A stretch of 64,000 nucleotides of DNA. Source: Prochilodus magdalenae (lineage: Eukaryota > Chordata > Actinopteri > Characiformes > Prochilodontidae). Below, one piece after another: positions 25,258 through 37,320 of the stretch. The stretch's first letter is position 1; every line of letters begins with the position of its first letter. The position numbers and the translations under genes are program-made. The notes beneath the pieces were generated by a model. It ran no database searches, had not been told where the DNA came from, and saw only the letters and a program-made list of their open reading frames with translations. The stretch spans positions 690,001-754,000 of the forward strand of contig JAMWET010000034.1 of assembly GCA_024036415.1 (NCBI GenBank), given 5' to 3'.

Positions 25258-25387
25258 TAGGGTATTTACCTTCTATATTTAGGAGGTACCCTTATAGCAA
25301 CTGTGATACACGTGCCAAACAAACCTTTACGCACAGTTACGCACAACACAGATTCAAACAAACGATCAGAACCAACAGGAGTTTTAC

Positions 25388-25840
25388 CTGCGTCCTGAGC
25401 GGCTCTCCGTGCTCAAGGATGCTCACGAAAGGGATCTCCAGAAAAGAGGCCATGAAGTCCACGTGCACGAGCTCCTCGTGGCTCTGCGGGAAGGCGAGCA
25501 CGGCGGACACCCCGCGCACCACTACCGCCTGGCACACGCACCTGAAGAGCGACTCCGGATCGGCGCTGGTGGGCTCTCCCGCCACCATCTCCACGCTCAG
25601 GTTGTAGGGCAGCAGGTTGCCCCCGGCGCGCGCCAGGCCGGCCAGCGCGCGGTCCAGCGCAGCTTGCACGCGCAGCGCCTGTTGCGGCGGCACGAGCGCT
25701 CCCAGGCGCACGGTGTGGCCGATCCGCGCGAGGATGTGGCACGGCTGCGGGTGCGCGTGCCCGGGCTCCACCAGCGACTGGAGCACGACGTGCACTCCGA
25801 AGTAGAGGCGCGCCAAAAATCCGGAGGAGATGAAACTCAT
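25388..25840 (-). CDS. grin3b: GluN3B NMDA receptor subunit, coding exon 1 (N-terminus)
   Basis: This exon encodes 151 residues from ATG (25840) to a splice donor CAG|GTAAAA (GT at 25387-25386), ending in phase 0. Residues 1 to about 28 form a likely signal peptide with a hydrophobic stretch FLARLYFGVHVVL. The mature chain starts near HPQPC (30-34), followed by ILARIGHTVRLGAL, the typical opening of the GluN3 amino-terminal (LIVBP-like) domain. LLPYNLSVEM holds an N-glycosylation sequon (N80-L-S82), and VVVRGVSAVLAFPQS (107-120) and IPFVSIL (136-142) are GluN3 signatures. Cysteines are at 34, 101 and 103. The short segment between GALVP and NLLPYN resembles GRIN3B; GRIN3A has a long insertion there. 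From family knowledge, GluN3 subunits bind glycine, assemble with GluN1 at the neuronal surface and lower calcium permeability. Family identity is near certain; the 3B call rests on length and on wdr18 lying upstream. A teleost may have two copies (a/b), which I cannot separate. Confidence 0.93.
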
Positions 25841-26040
25841 CCTGCCTCGCTCTCAAACGGCATGAGGCATTGGGAGAAGATAGCATTGCTCGCTGTGGTT
25901 CTTTTTTCCTCCCTTTTAGGTCCTGTTTTGGGGGCTTTTGCGCGCGCGTGTGTGTGGTCCGGGAACGGGATGAGCAGTGGTGTGTGGAGTTGCCGCGCGA
26001 GTGTGTGAGAGGGCTGAGGAAGAGGAGGGGGGCGGAGAAG
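25440..26040. promoter_or_regulatory. CpG-rich island over grin3b exon 1 and 5' flank
   Basis: This is the only long GC- and CpG-dense stretch in the window, for example GGCGCGCGCCAGG near 25625 and GCGCGCGCGTG near 25940. It covers the grin3b signal-peptide exon and about 200 bp upstream on the minus strand, so it probably contains the promoter and 5' UTR. I see no convincing TATA box or RE1/NRSF site. The high GC content creates long overlapping open frames on both strands (25409-26008 plus, 25413-26066 minus); I treat these as by-products. The transcription start is not defined. Confidence 0.7.
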
Positions 26041-26639
26041 CAGCTCCTCTCTCGTTCTCTTAACACTTAGCAAGCGAGAGCATTCAACAGGACGGATGTG
26101 GTACAAAGCCTGCCTCACAAAACAGTGTGCTGACATTAGTGTAATGCAGTGCAGCGCCCAGACTCCAATAAAGACGCCTTTGATTTAAACCCGGAATCTG
26201 TAAAAGACCTCAGTGTTTAATGAGTCTTAACATAAAATGATTTCTTTGCTCTGTACTTTAAATAAACAGGAGAAAACTTCAAAACCCGGCACAACACTGC
26301 GGCTAACACAAAACTAGAGCACTGTTTTGGACAAGCAATAGAAATGTCCCATTTATGACGTAGGTGTGGGGATTTATTAGAATAGACCAATTAGCAACAG
26401 GCTGCTATTTGCATATCCCCGCCTCAAGTCGATACGTTTGGCCGCCATGTTTAGCTGGCAAGGACAGTACATGGGAAGGAAAGGTTAGATAGGCTATTGC
26501 TAGCTGTTGTTCAGCCAAATAGCTTTTTTGCCCCAGCTATCTGAGGATAGCAGCTCCTATAATAAGCTTCTGTCTTTCATTTACAGCGCTAATGTTCCAG
26601 CCATTGGGATATTCCCCTAAATACCTTCTACTTCTACCT

Positions 26640-27560
26640 ACTTTCTATTTTATGCTAAAACCAGAGCTGCGTTTGCCAAGAAACCTGCTTTTGAGAGAAG
26701 GAAGTAAATAGTTAACTGTCCTGCAGCCTGCACGCTTTGGTTTCCTAATAAAAACAGGAACAGCGGTCAGTAGATTCAGTTTGACCTGTATTGTTTGATG
26801 TTTTATCTTATGAGCGTCATTTTCTTTTTCTTTTTTTAGGGAATATACAAGTATTATTTCGGATGTAGTGCCTGTAACACATTCCAAAACAGCTGGGACA
26901 GGAGCATGTTTAGGACTGTGCTACAGCAGTTTTCCTTTTAACAGCACTAAATTCTCATTTGAGGACTGAAAACACAAGCTGGTCATTATTTGTCATTTTT
27001 CTGTTGTACAAGGTATGTTACACCGGACTGGGTCTTCGTTGTTGTATTTTAAGTTCAATGAGACACATACATTTTCACTGGGAGAGTTTTGGACTCTGGG
27101 CAGGTCAGTAAGGCACCCTCACTCTCTGATCACCCAACCGTGTTTTGTAGCACGAGCAGAATGTTTCCTGGTGTCGTAATGCTGATATAAGCATGAACAT
27201 CCCTGAAACAGACAGCATCTTACAGGCAGGGTATGTTGGTCCAAAATGTGAGCAGTGATAATCATACCCCCCAAATCCATGACAGACACTGGAATTTGAA
27301 CTTTATGCTGGCAACAATCTGGATGGTCTTGTGGTCCAGAGAACACGATGTCCACTATTCCCATGAATAACCTGAAATGTTGATTTATCAGACCACAATA
27401 CACGTTTCCACTAAGCATTTGTCCATTTCAGATGAGCTTGACCCCAGAAAGGTCAGCGGTGTTCCTAGATGCTGATATATAATTTCCCCGGTGCATAGTA
27501 CAGTCTTAATTTGTGTTTGTGGGGCCAGTAACTATAGTTGTTACTAAAGTGCTATCTTAG
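26640..27560 (-). pseudogene. Tc1/mariner-like transposase pseudogene, about 0.9 kb
   Basis: On the minus strand there are broken frames with GGAAACGTGTATTGTGGTCT (the decayed W..VLWSDES region), FMGIVDIVFSGPQDHPDCCQ (original reading FQ..YGN.GRRVLW), VQIPVSVMDLGG (usually KPASVMVWG), and later words that match the usual FQQDNA.PHSARVT and VWRIMKRKIRQRRPR segments. It is old and full of stops. Edges are approximate. Confidence 0.75.
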
Positions 27561-27569
27561 CTAGGGCTG

Positions 27570-29580
27570 CAACAAACAACTGTTTTTGATAGTTGAATAA
27601 TCTATCCATTGTTAAAATGAGTAATGGATTATTCAGATTATGAATCACTTAATTCCCAAACACGTCTTATATTTTTACCTTTCGGTTCTTTTTACATTTA
27701 CAAGAAGATAAATACCATATTCCAAAAATACCAGTTTAACGCACATTCCTTCCAACATAAAAGATAAATAAAAGATGTGCAAAGTAACAGCAATAAGATA
27801 TCTCAAACCTAACCAGCTTTCCCTTAACCAGGTAAATTACAAACCTCAGTCTAACTTTGTGCATTGCTGTCTGTTGTAGCTAAATACTATAATCATAGGT
27901 CTTTATTGAAAGGGAGGAAATGATGTCATCAGCTAATAGACTGTTCAATTAGTTGCCAACTAATCAGATAATTGGATTTAGGTGAGTAAGCCGATTAATC
28001 GTTGCATACTTAGTCTGAGCAGTCAAAGGTCACAATTAATGTGCCTGTGGTTATCACTGCATCGAGATTCCTTCAGATCCCCTTGTAAGGTCAGGTGATC
28101 ACAGCGATCAGTTCAGAAACTTGATTACTTGGGCAGAGCTAAATATCTTATTTTTGCCCATTTTATTCCCAGTTCTCCTACTACTGTTCAAACAAAGCGT
28201 CTGGGGGACATGGCGTTCATGCCTCTTCTCTGTCCTGGTCAGCGCAACTGTCCCAAGGTGCCCTCTTCTCTGAGGCAGGCACCCATACAACCTGGGGTTA
28301 TGTCTTTGGGGCAGGAGCTCCAACTTTTCACGGATCACATCATCTAATCCCGTACCAGCCGTGGCCTTAATTTTCTCCATCGTTCATTGCGTCGTCAGTG
28401 TTGGTGAGGGCACTGCTTGCATGAGCTGCCTACGGCCTTGGGGATCCATCCACCAACACTGCGTGTTTAGCTCCTCCAGCATTGGTAACTTCACCCACGA
28501 AAAGCAATGGTGACCTTGACTTGACAGCATAGCTCCCCCTCAGAGATCCAACAGCCGGCATGGTCACACCTCCTAAGCTCCTCATAGCAGCACGGGCCGT
28601 GGAGGGTGCCACAGTACGCTACGCTTTCTGATATGAGGTGACTTATCTTCATCTTCAGCGTGCAGGGCTAGCAGTTAGACTGTCAGATTAGATTTTTTAT
28701 TGTTTATGTTTAGGCTAAAGAAGGTAACGCTATGCATGTGGTAAACGAAAAAGCCAAAGTAACAGCAGAGCCTGTAACAGGATGCTGCGCTGAATGGCTT
28801 GGCTTGGAGTTAGCACATTGACCTTGCTAATGAACTGACAGCAAGCTGCAGTGGGCCACAATCAGCAAACAAATTACAAGACAGCTGCTTCACGGCATTT
28901 GAAGTTTTAATGAAGCTGTATGCTGCAATCTGTTCCAGTCTTTCCTAGAATTATATCCTTAAAGTATTCCACATCACACCACATTCAGGGGTGGCCAGAG
29001 ATGGATCTCGGCCACACGTAACACCATCTACACACACTGCATGAGCAAACATCTGCCTGCCGAAGGCTGGTAAGAGAGTAAACCATGAATCAAAATGTAG
29101 TGGATATGCAAAGCTGATGATGACCCCAGCTCATAACCTTCATGCCCCCCTGGCCAGTAGAAGCGTCATATTTGAGCCAGTCCACATCATAATGGCATCA
29201 TAATGGGAAAATAGTGAATAGTAAAACAGGAACAACATAGGTGTGGATGGAAAAGTATAATCTGACCTCTTCTGGTCGAAGTCTTTTGAAAGTTTAACAG
29301 TGGTGGTCAGTAAAGAAGTACATGTATCTGGTTACTGCACTGCAAGTAGTGTTTTGGTTTCTCTGTACTGAATTATTTCCTTTCTGGGGGTCTTTTTACA
29401 TTTCACACTCAAATATCTTACTTTTACTCATATTGGCTTATGTGCGCATAAAAATGTAACATCAGGTGTACAATCAGGTGGTTTTGACCTGTTGGACAGA
29501 CTATGGTTCTAGATAATAGAAACTGCTTCAGTGTTTTGTGCTTATGATCATTGTAATAAACATCAGTGTCAGACTAATGA
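27570..29580. other. Intergenic sequence with nothing recognised
   Basis: Short open frames on both strands (for example 28108-28380) have no domain signature, and none is flanked by splice sites that fit a known protein. Confidence 0.45.
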
Positions 29581-29587
29581 CCTTTGT

Positions 29588-29800
29588 GGTTGGTGTAGCT
29601 CAGCGGATAACACCACTGCCTGCCAGAGAGCCACCACCACATGTGGGAGACTGGGGTTCGAATTCCAGTCTGGGTGACTATGCTGTGCTACACCAATAAG
29701 AGTCCTTGGGCAAGACTCCTAACACTACATTGGCCTACCTGTAATATGAATAACCTTGTAAGTTGCTCTGGATAAGAGCATCAGGTTAATGTTTATTAAA
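29588..29800 (+). mobile_element. tRNA-derived SINE
   Basis: A tRNA-like head carries an RNA polymerase III A box (TAGCTCAGCGG, 29596-29606) and B box (GGTTCGAATTCC, 29655-29666). A tRNA-unrelated body follows, and the tail reads GCTCTGGATAAGAGCATCAG, as in many fish SINEs. It is not a functional tRNA gene: the spacing between boxes is enlarged and no cloverleaf 3' half follows. Confidence 0.85.
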
Positions 29801-30296
29801 TATTGTTGGATGGCGAGTCTCTTCACCTAAAATGAATGATTAAGAGTCCTGTTCCAGAAATATTAATAGGACATTAGAGCCATAATAAATCATGCTACTT
29901 TTACTCACCATCATTAAGTACTTTTACTGCAGTGGAGGTCTAAATGCAGGAACTTCTACTTTTACTGGAGGAATATTTTACCTTGGAATATTTTTACTGC
30001 TTTTACTGCTTTTACTGCTTTACTGCTTTTTTACTGCTTTTCTACTTTTACTGGAGGAATATTTTACCTATTTTACCTCAACTGTAACTCAACTACATGG
30101 TGTGTGTACTTTGTCCATCACTGGATGTAAACAGCGTTTACGTTTCTACTTTGGCTTTCCGCACCCTGCATTCAGCTTTCTTTCATGAATAAATTAAGGT
30201 AACGTGTTTTAAGCTAACCTCTTGGTGTACAGGGTCTTAAATTTGAAGCATTATATGTATAATGATGTCATTACTTTTTCTGAGGTAGCTTTAGGC

Positions 30297-30506
30297 CAGT
30301 GCTCTCAATCCCCCTAGTCTAGGAGAGCATAGTTCCACCTGCAGTTTGCCACACCTGCTCCAGCTAATCTACCTCTTCCCAAGTCTCTAATGGACTGGAT
30401 CAGATGTATTAGTGTTAAAGTACAGGGCGGGGCAGCTTATTAGATACAGGTTAGAACTAAACTCTGCAGGAAAGTAGCTCTCCAGGACTAGGGTTGTTGA
30501 CTACTG
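30297..30506. mobile_element. hAT-like MITE, 210 bp
   Basis: The left end CAGTGCTCTCAATCCCCCTA then GTCTAGGAGAGC pairs with the reversed right end CAGTAGTCAACAACCCTAGT then CCTGGAGAGC. This is the widespread fish MITE with ends like CAGTGGTTCTCAACCCTGGT. The interior has no coding potential. Confidence 0.72.
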
Positions 30507-30689
30507 CCGTAGGCATCAAACACTTTACCTTTCCTGTGAACTGTTCGGAATCTCTGGAAAGTCTGTTGAATTATGTAGGATCTTTCAAGAACCAGTGGAA
30601 TTCCCCATTTAAAAATCAACTCCTGAGCCCTGTCTGTGAGAAACTTCATCTGTTAAAACAATGCTGAACTCCCTGCAAAGTGACATTGC

Positions 30690-30960
30690 ACAACCCTGCA
30701 ACCATTAAGCCGTGTTTGTCCAATCAGTGCTACCTTTGTTGAATGCTTAATGGGCTTGCTTTACACTGTCTTCTCCTACCGTGATGCTAAAGGAGGGAGA
30801 CAAATGCTCGGGCCCATTAGGGGAGCTGCTGTCACCGCTGTCAGCGAGGCCTGCTCCTTTTTAGCGCGAATCCCCCCCGAGCCAATTTCCTAGAGACAGT
30901 ATTGATTAGTGCAGTATCAGCTGATTTGATCCACCTTCAAGCTTCTTGCAAATCACTGTT
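30690..30960. other. Low-repeat, GC-mixed block upstream of grin3b
   Basis: A sequence island including GGGAGCTGCTGTCACCGCTG and TTTTTAGCGCGAATCC, about 5 kb upstream of grin3b. No coding signal. Confidence 0.2.
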
Positions 30961-31728
30961 AACGCTTAACGCAACAGAGCTGAAGGATCTGGACTCCATG
31001 AGTACACCTAATGGTGTTGGTTTTGGCTTGAGGAAGATTTGCATCAGCTTCTTGTTTATGATTGAGAAGACATTGTGGATCAAGGTTTTGGTAGAACATA
31101 CGCCAGCTAATCCATTCTTCAAACAACAATTAAACGGAGGCCTTGATCTGTGTTGGAGCATCACGACCGTGCTTGGGAAATGCCAGTAGATAGTCGCAGA
31201 AGTAGTCTTTAATTAAGGCTCGAAAACTCCTATAATTCCTCATTATCTCAGGATACGTTTGACAGTGGAGCCCAGTTTGTGACGTGTTTTTACATGGGCT
31301 GAGGACGGTAAACACTGTGCAGCTGATTCTTTTTTTACTAGCTGTTAGCCACGTTTACATGTAGCACATCACCACATGCAGGAGGAGAAATACCAGCTAC
31401 TATAAAGCTTATTTCCGAGTTCATAAAGACTGCAGCTACTTCAATTTCAAACATAATGAGTAAAAGAAAATGCGCTCCTGCATGTAGTGTTAATGGATTG
31501 CTAACAACCCATGCATGAGTGGTGTTAATGTGGACCCTCTGGGGGATTTTAGATTCAATCAAACTAATTCATAACTAACCTCTTAGGACTAATACAGATT
31601 ATTAAATCAAACACACGGTGAACAAAGGAATTACTCAGGGCTCTGAAGGGACATGCCAGAAGACCAGCTGCTCTGGGATTTAAAAGGTGAATGATCATGT
31701 TTCAGAAGACAACTTTTGCTGCATGTGT

Positions 31729-31731
<3 letters not shown>

Positions 31732-31784
<53 letters not shown>
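31732..31784 (+). repeat. (CT)n microsatellite
   Basis: Perfect CT run abutting a LINE tail. Confidence 0.95.
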
Positions 31785-31785
<1 letters not shown>

Positions 31786-31788
<3 letters not shown>

Positions 31789-32260
31789 GTTCAATGCAAT
31801 TCAATTCAATTCAGCTTTATTGGCATGACTGTATTAAATACAATGTTGCCAAAGCACAGAATTCAACATTGATACATAAACTGTAGAACTAAATAAATAT
31901 AAACTAATAATTAATATTAATAAGTGAAATAAGAACAGTGAAGATAAAGTAAGGTACATTAACGAAATAAAAAAACCATAACAGACAGTTTACAGGGAAC
32001 GTATGTACAGTGAGGTGTGGTAGCCGGTCAGTGGGGTTGGGTGTGGACTGTGTTACTCACTGTCCCTCAGGCGGTGACACGTTGCCACATATTTAGCGGC
32101 TAGGAGTGCTGTGTGTCCTTCTCCAAGAAAAACTGGGAATTTTTTTGATTCTGGTAGAATTTTGAAATTTGAAAGGACTTTGTTCTCGGGCCAATTTGAA
32201 TTTACAGTGGGAGAAGCCAGTTGCTCCTTATGGCCCAAAGTCTACCGTGGTGGTCCCCCA
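31786..32260 (-). mobile_element. LINE/retroposon 3' end with (AATTG)n tail
   Basis: On the minus strand it ends ACAGTCATGCCAATAAAGCT followed by tandem GAATT units, next to a (CT)n run at 31732-31784. This arrangement, with a 3' UTR, a polyadenylation-like AATAAA and a short tandem tail, is typical of fish LINE or LINE-mobilised elements. The 5' limit merges into the suspect block. Confidence 0.6.
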
Positions 32261-35200
32261 GCTAAAGGAAGCCGGTACCCCATAGCTCCCATCTGATGTA
32301 TCCCGGGCACTCAGGGTCCCAGGATCTGTTTCCTTCTCGGGGGTCCCTCTAGGTGAAGGATATTCCTGCCCCAGTTCCCCGTATTCTCTGTTTTAGGGCC
32401 CCGATAGGTCCTGTAGTCTAGAACTGGTTGCTGGTCTGGTTATCTCGGGAAGTGTTTCTTCCCGTGGTTCTAGATACGGTGTTCTTCACTGTGTGGGTGA
32501 TAATTTTAGGTCTGGTTTCCCCTGATTGGACTTTTGGTCATCAGAGGTGTGCTGGTTCTTAGGCTGCTGTGGGGGTTTTTTTTGGGTTTTGTTAGGGGGG
32601 TTAGTTTGTCCTCCGGTCTCCCTTTCTCGTTCTACTGGTGCTTAATCTCCTTCTCACCGCTAAATTGTCTCCATACTTTCTGAGCTCCGCTCTTCTGGCG
32701 GCAGAGCCGAGGAAGAACGGTGGGTCCTCAATCCTGGCTACTTTTTTTCTTTCCAGATAGTGCAGTGCACAACAGTTCCGTTTCTTTTTGAAAAATGTCC
32801 TAAACAAAAGAACCGCGCTGGGGTTTTAAACATTTCCCTGGCCGTCGTCCGCAGCATACCATATAAAATGGGCGTATGAAATGGACATACGGGAGCGCTT
32901 ACATGTTAGATGCCTTTTGTACAGCATTTCCCCTCAGCCAAAGAGGTACTCACTAGCATCGGCCAAGCAAGGAAACATCTATATCCCTCAGAGGGATTTA
33001 TATATAAAAGTAGAAAAACTCAAATGCCACCAGGACCGAATGGCCTGGGCTTATTCTAGAGGTGTTAGCAGGAGCTTGTTTAACAGGTTCCTCCGTGGGG
33101 CACTTAGCTATTAATAAATGTCAAAATAGGCACTGAAGAAAAAAAAAAAAATGGAACGTGCTCGCCCATACTACTTTTTAACTTTAACTCATTGCCATGA
33201 GCAACAGGTGGTGGAAGGTTTACCTCCGTCCATAGGGACGATAGCTACGTAAAGAGTGAGGTGAACCCTTTGAAAAATAGACCTTTTGATTTTCCCCTAT
33301 TTATCTTATTTACTAACCACCTTGTGATCATCAGATAAAACTATAAGCGCCTCAATAATATTACACATTGTTTTTCTACACCACTAATTATTTACAACAC
33401 ATTACAGACTTTTCATGACCTTTTTAACTTGAGCAGCGCGATACCACAGAGCAACCCCGTGTCCACACTCCATTAAATGATTTTACTGGTATATCGGGCA
33501 TTAACTTTTGCAGTGTCTGAGGCCAGAGAGGAGGGTCCTGGAGCCACCATTGATATTATCTCACCCCTTGCAAAATGTTTTATTGGTTCCGTAGGTTATC
33601 AGGCGATTTTCCATGGTGTAGTGGTGCCTTTGTGCCTTTATGGCTGAATGGCCTCCTTCATGTCCCAGTCATTTTAGCACTCTTAAACCATAAATGGTAC
33701 ACATTTAGGAATCAGGGAATCCATATATTGGGCCATATCCCCGAACTCTCCAAACATCCCTCTTGAAGTTTTGATTTGTTACCCTTGTGTGGGTTTTTTT
33801 ATTGGTCGATTGTCCTTGTGTTGCGACCGAGCTGTTTGGATTGGAGTGCATTGCATTAGCTCCCGGCATACGACTATGTTATTGTTGTGTAGTTCTTAAT
33901 GGATTGAACAGAGTTAAGTCACCGAGGTCCGCTGCCTCACCGGATCCCCCTCCATATGTGAGCTATCAGTGAGTTTGAGTGGGTTGGACTAGTAACGGGC
34001 CTTATGGTAGGTTTGAGTTGTACCATTATACTTGTTTGTCAATGGGAGCACTGACTCAATCTGTTGGATCTTTGTGGGTCGTTTTGTTCCTCTTACCCTG
34101 TCCATTTTTCCAGCAGACCCCCCATGAAAGACCATGTTCCAGCAAGGTGGACATTCTTTTTGCAAGAGTCCAGACTCTAGAGGCTCATTTTTGTTTTTTG
34201 TTAAGAGTGAGGATCTTTGCGACAGCAGTGATGGCTGCAAAGTTGATCGCTTCAATTTCATGGTGGCCATTCCATGAGCCACCATTTCTTCGATTTCTTG
34301 GTTGGTTCTCTATGTTGGGGGTGTTTTTCTTCTAGCACAGTGGAACATGCTGGGTTTGCCAACCAATGAACACAGATTGTTTCCAGGGTTTTAGAGTGTC
34401 CCTCTGTTTTTGTTTAACCTGGGTTTATTCCTCGCGCTCTTTTTCAGGAAGACTGTTTGTTTTGTTTTATTTGGGAGTTGTTAAATAAAAGGACACACCA
34501 CACCCACTCCTAGGAGGACTTATGTGTCTCTATAACATGTCTCCTGAGATCTTCTGAAAGCGGTTTGCATCGAGACATGGTTCACACTAACCCTCCTTGA
34601 GAAGAACAGATTGTCAATGAGCAGACTTTATACGCTGCCTTTAATTGCCGAAGCACCTGTGAAACCCAAACTTCCAATCTAAGCTCATTATTCGAAACAC
34701 ATTTTGCCAATTAGCTTTGGAGAAGTAATTAACACAGAGGTTCATTTTCACTAGCCTGTTTTTCAGTGATGTTACTCAATGTGCTCAACACATGGAAAGT
34801 ACAAGTATTTGTGTTATGCTTTAGTTAAGGTTCTTCCATAATTGTGGATTTTCTACTAAAAAGATATAACGATCCTGACCATAAGATTTTTTCCTGGTAT
34901 TTGGCCTCAGGCTTCCGGTAATTTTTCAAAGGTGGTTTCCTCACAGCGATTATCTTTTCCTCTAGCATGTTTTGGACCTTTTTTTTTTTTTATAGAATAA
35001 AATTAACTTTTCTGCCTAAAATAACTTTTTGTGCGGGTTGGCCCGGTCCTAGAGACCAGACGTGAATTAATGCCCCCAGCCCAATCCGATTTCCCAAATT
35101 CACAGGTCCAAACTTGAGGGGGAGAAGGGACATTACCATTTTCAATCTTTTTTTGCCCTATTCCTCCTACAATTGTGAAAAACTTTATATCATTTCTTCA

Positions 35201-36254
35201 TATAGATTCTGGTGCATTTCGCTGGTCAGTCAGCTTCTGCCTTCCATAAACCCACTGATCCCAGATGTATCGCAACCACCCTCATGTATTTAAGAGGCCT
35301 TTGGGGACAGGTTAGCAAAGCAGTTCCCCATGAATATTCCATGTCCCAAGCTGGGACTGTTACGCCCTCAGAAAAAAAATCGAGCACTCCATTGAAGCTT
35401 CCCCACATGCCCATGTTCCAGGTCACGATGTTACATTTATGTACGGGGCACAGGGTACATAAGAAGAAGATGCACAGCCCATCCTCAGTGGGGTGGGGGC
35501 AAAAGAAGGTGCGTCCTAGGAGTGGTTTTAAATCTGTTCCTCAAATGGAATTTCCCAGCCTATTCCAGTCTATGGAGCCTTTTATCCATAAAAACCTGCT
35601 TAGATTTGCAAAAGGGCTCATCAGAGCATAAAAGGATTGTGCTTTTTTTGTCTGCGTGGTTCGACAGTTTCAAAGTTCTACATTCAAGACGCACCCCATC
35701 ACAGAAAATTCCACAAGGAAACCATTATTAATCAGCATGCTTCACAGCTCAGTTTTCACAAATGCCCCTTTCAAGATATAAAATGAGGGCTTTAAGATAT
35801 AACGCGAAGGCCGGTTTTCCACAAAGTTGCATAAGGTCGCCCTACCTGGGCTTGAATCCATCTCCACTATAAAAACCCGTAGATCATTAACAGCTAGACT
35901 AACCTTGACCCCAAACCTAAACTTGGATTTTGATTTGATGTGCAGACGTCTTAATATCACATACACTCAAGCCTGGTCCCTTGCCTATGCTAAAAAAAAA
36001 CCTAACAATCAAGAAATACTGTTGTCTGCTCCACAACGTGATCTAATTAAAAAAAAGTGGGGGGGCCCCCATAGCTTTTAAGTAGGTGTTCATTTGACAT
36101 TCAATTTGTTAAAACGGAATCAATTAATTCAAAATAACTTGCTACGTTAGAAACTTTATCTGACGAACAGAGGTCCTGTACCCACGTGAAGACGACTACT
36201 TCTGTCTCTTGAGACAGCACAGGCTTTTTTCCACTCGATACTGGTGTTGTATCT

Positions 36255-36545
36255 AAAGCCCCTGAATGCAGATCAACTGGCCCATAACTAATTACCCTGT
36301 GTAGATACACACTGATGTGGAAATTCAAACTAAACCAGTTGCCTTTGGTAGTCTGATGTTATCAACTAACCATGCCCTGGTGGTGTAAAGTCCCCTGGGA
36401 ATGTGGATCCAACTACCCCCTCCTGTGGGGTAAGATACCTGATGTTGGAATCAACTGCCCCTGCCTGGGGAAAGTACCCTGATGCAGATCAACTACCCAT
36501 CCTGTGTAGTCTGATGTGGATCAACTACCCATCCTGTGGCTGGCC
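36255..36545 (+). repeat. Degenerate minisatellite, unit about 33 bp
   Basis: At least six imperfect units share GATGTGGATCAACTACCC followed by CATCCTGTG and a linker ending TAGTCT. The clearest pair is at about 36480-36540. Copies differ by small insertions (GATGTGGATCCAACTACCCC, GATGTTGGAATCAACTGCCCC), as expected if raw-read error is layered on a simple tandem array. Unit number and length are uncertain for that reason. Confidence 0.6.
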
Positions 36546-37099
36546 TTGATGCCCTGGTTGCTATTAATACATAGAAATATTCAGAGTCTACACATTGCTG
36601 TTTGCCTCAGTGACACCGTGCATTCTACTGCATTAATTATTCGGCCAATTTCATCAGACACGCAATGGAGCTTCATGCTGTCCCCCTAATGCTATTATAG
36701 GGAAGCTTTGCCCTCCCAAAACATGCCTGGTTGTAGTTTTTATTCCCCAATAAACCACTGAACTTCTTTATGTTCTTACTATAGATCAGTCACCTAGTCT
36801 GACCTTGTTTTAAGTCAGCTAAGTTATTGACATGCAAGGTTTTTTACAACTGTGTGATTAATCTCTCTCTTTTTTGTAAATACAGTATCCCACATGTTTC
36901 CATTTCTTTCATAAATTTTGTTGAAGTTCCTCCTTTTCTAATGCTTCTCCCTTCTCAATGGAAGCTTCTAACAGTCCATTGATTTATTGCCCTCTTATTC
37001 AGTGTTGTAATATAAAAGTTTTTTAGAAATAACTTGTTATGTTGTTCTGGCCCTATCTTTGGGCTTGTTGTGCTATCCTGGCCCATGGACCAAGGAGGA

Positions 37100-37320
37100 G
37101 GGATGGGTCAACATTTTGAGTCTGGTTCACCTCTCAAGTTTCTTCCTCTTGCCACTTAAGGGGGGTTTTTTTTCCTTGCCACTGTACCCAACCCAACATG
37201 GTGAATTCTTCTAAGGGGGTTTGGAGACCGAGTTCCCCCCTCTTGTAAAGCTGCTTTTTTTTTTGTGACAACATATGTTGTTAAAAGGCAAAGCTCTACT
37301 ACATGATCAACAGTGAACGG
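37100..37320 (+). repeat. Teleost interspersed repeat with stretched homopolymers
   Basis: The words TTTCTTCCTCTTGCCAC, CCTTGCCACTG, GTAAAGCTGCTTT and GTGACAACATATGTTGT are those of a very common fish repeat that, as I recall it, continues into a tail of GCTATACAAATAAA. Here the G and T runs after CCACTT are lengthened to GGGGGGTTTTTTTT and the T run after GCTGC to about ten, with other small additions. I cannot assign the family name. Confidence 0.55.

Larger units (their letters stand above)
1..25387 (-). other. grin3b: grin3b intron 1 (inferred), repeat-rich
   Basis: The donor at 25387 opens an intron, and no later GluN3 exon is visible down to base 1. The next GRIN3 exons are large and would show as long open frames. 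I therefore read the whole stretch as intron 1, continuing past the window. It holds transposon remnants, microsatellites and a duplicated non-coding block, listed separately. A nested short gene is not excluded, but I found no evidence for one. Confidence 0.7.

Noticed and set aside
25409..26066. 199- and 217-codon open frames overlapping grin3b exon 1 on both strands
   Set aside because: The 25337-25840 frame carries clear GluN3 signatures up to a good splice donor. The others are low-complexity Ala/Arg-rich products of the CpG island and have no recognised domain.
29590..29670. A tRNA gene
   Set aside because: A and B boxes are present, but the spacing is enlarged and there is no cloverleaf 3' half. 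It continues into a SINE body, and a second copy at 17548 lacks the A box.
33979..34335. 118-codon open frame in the intergenic block, with hydrophobic stretches
   Set aside because: No family recognised, it lies in the suspect-quality block, and the opposite strand has a frame of similar length. It is most likely chance.
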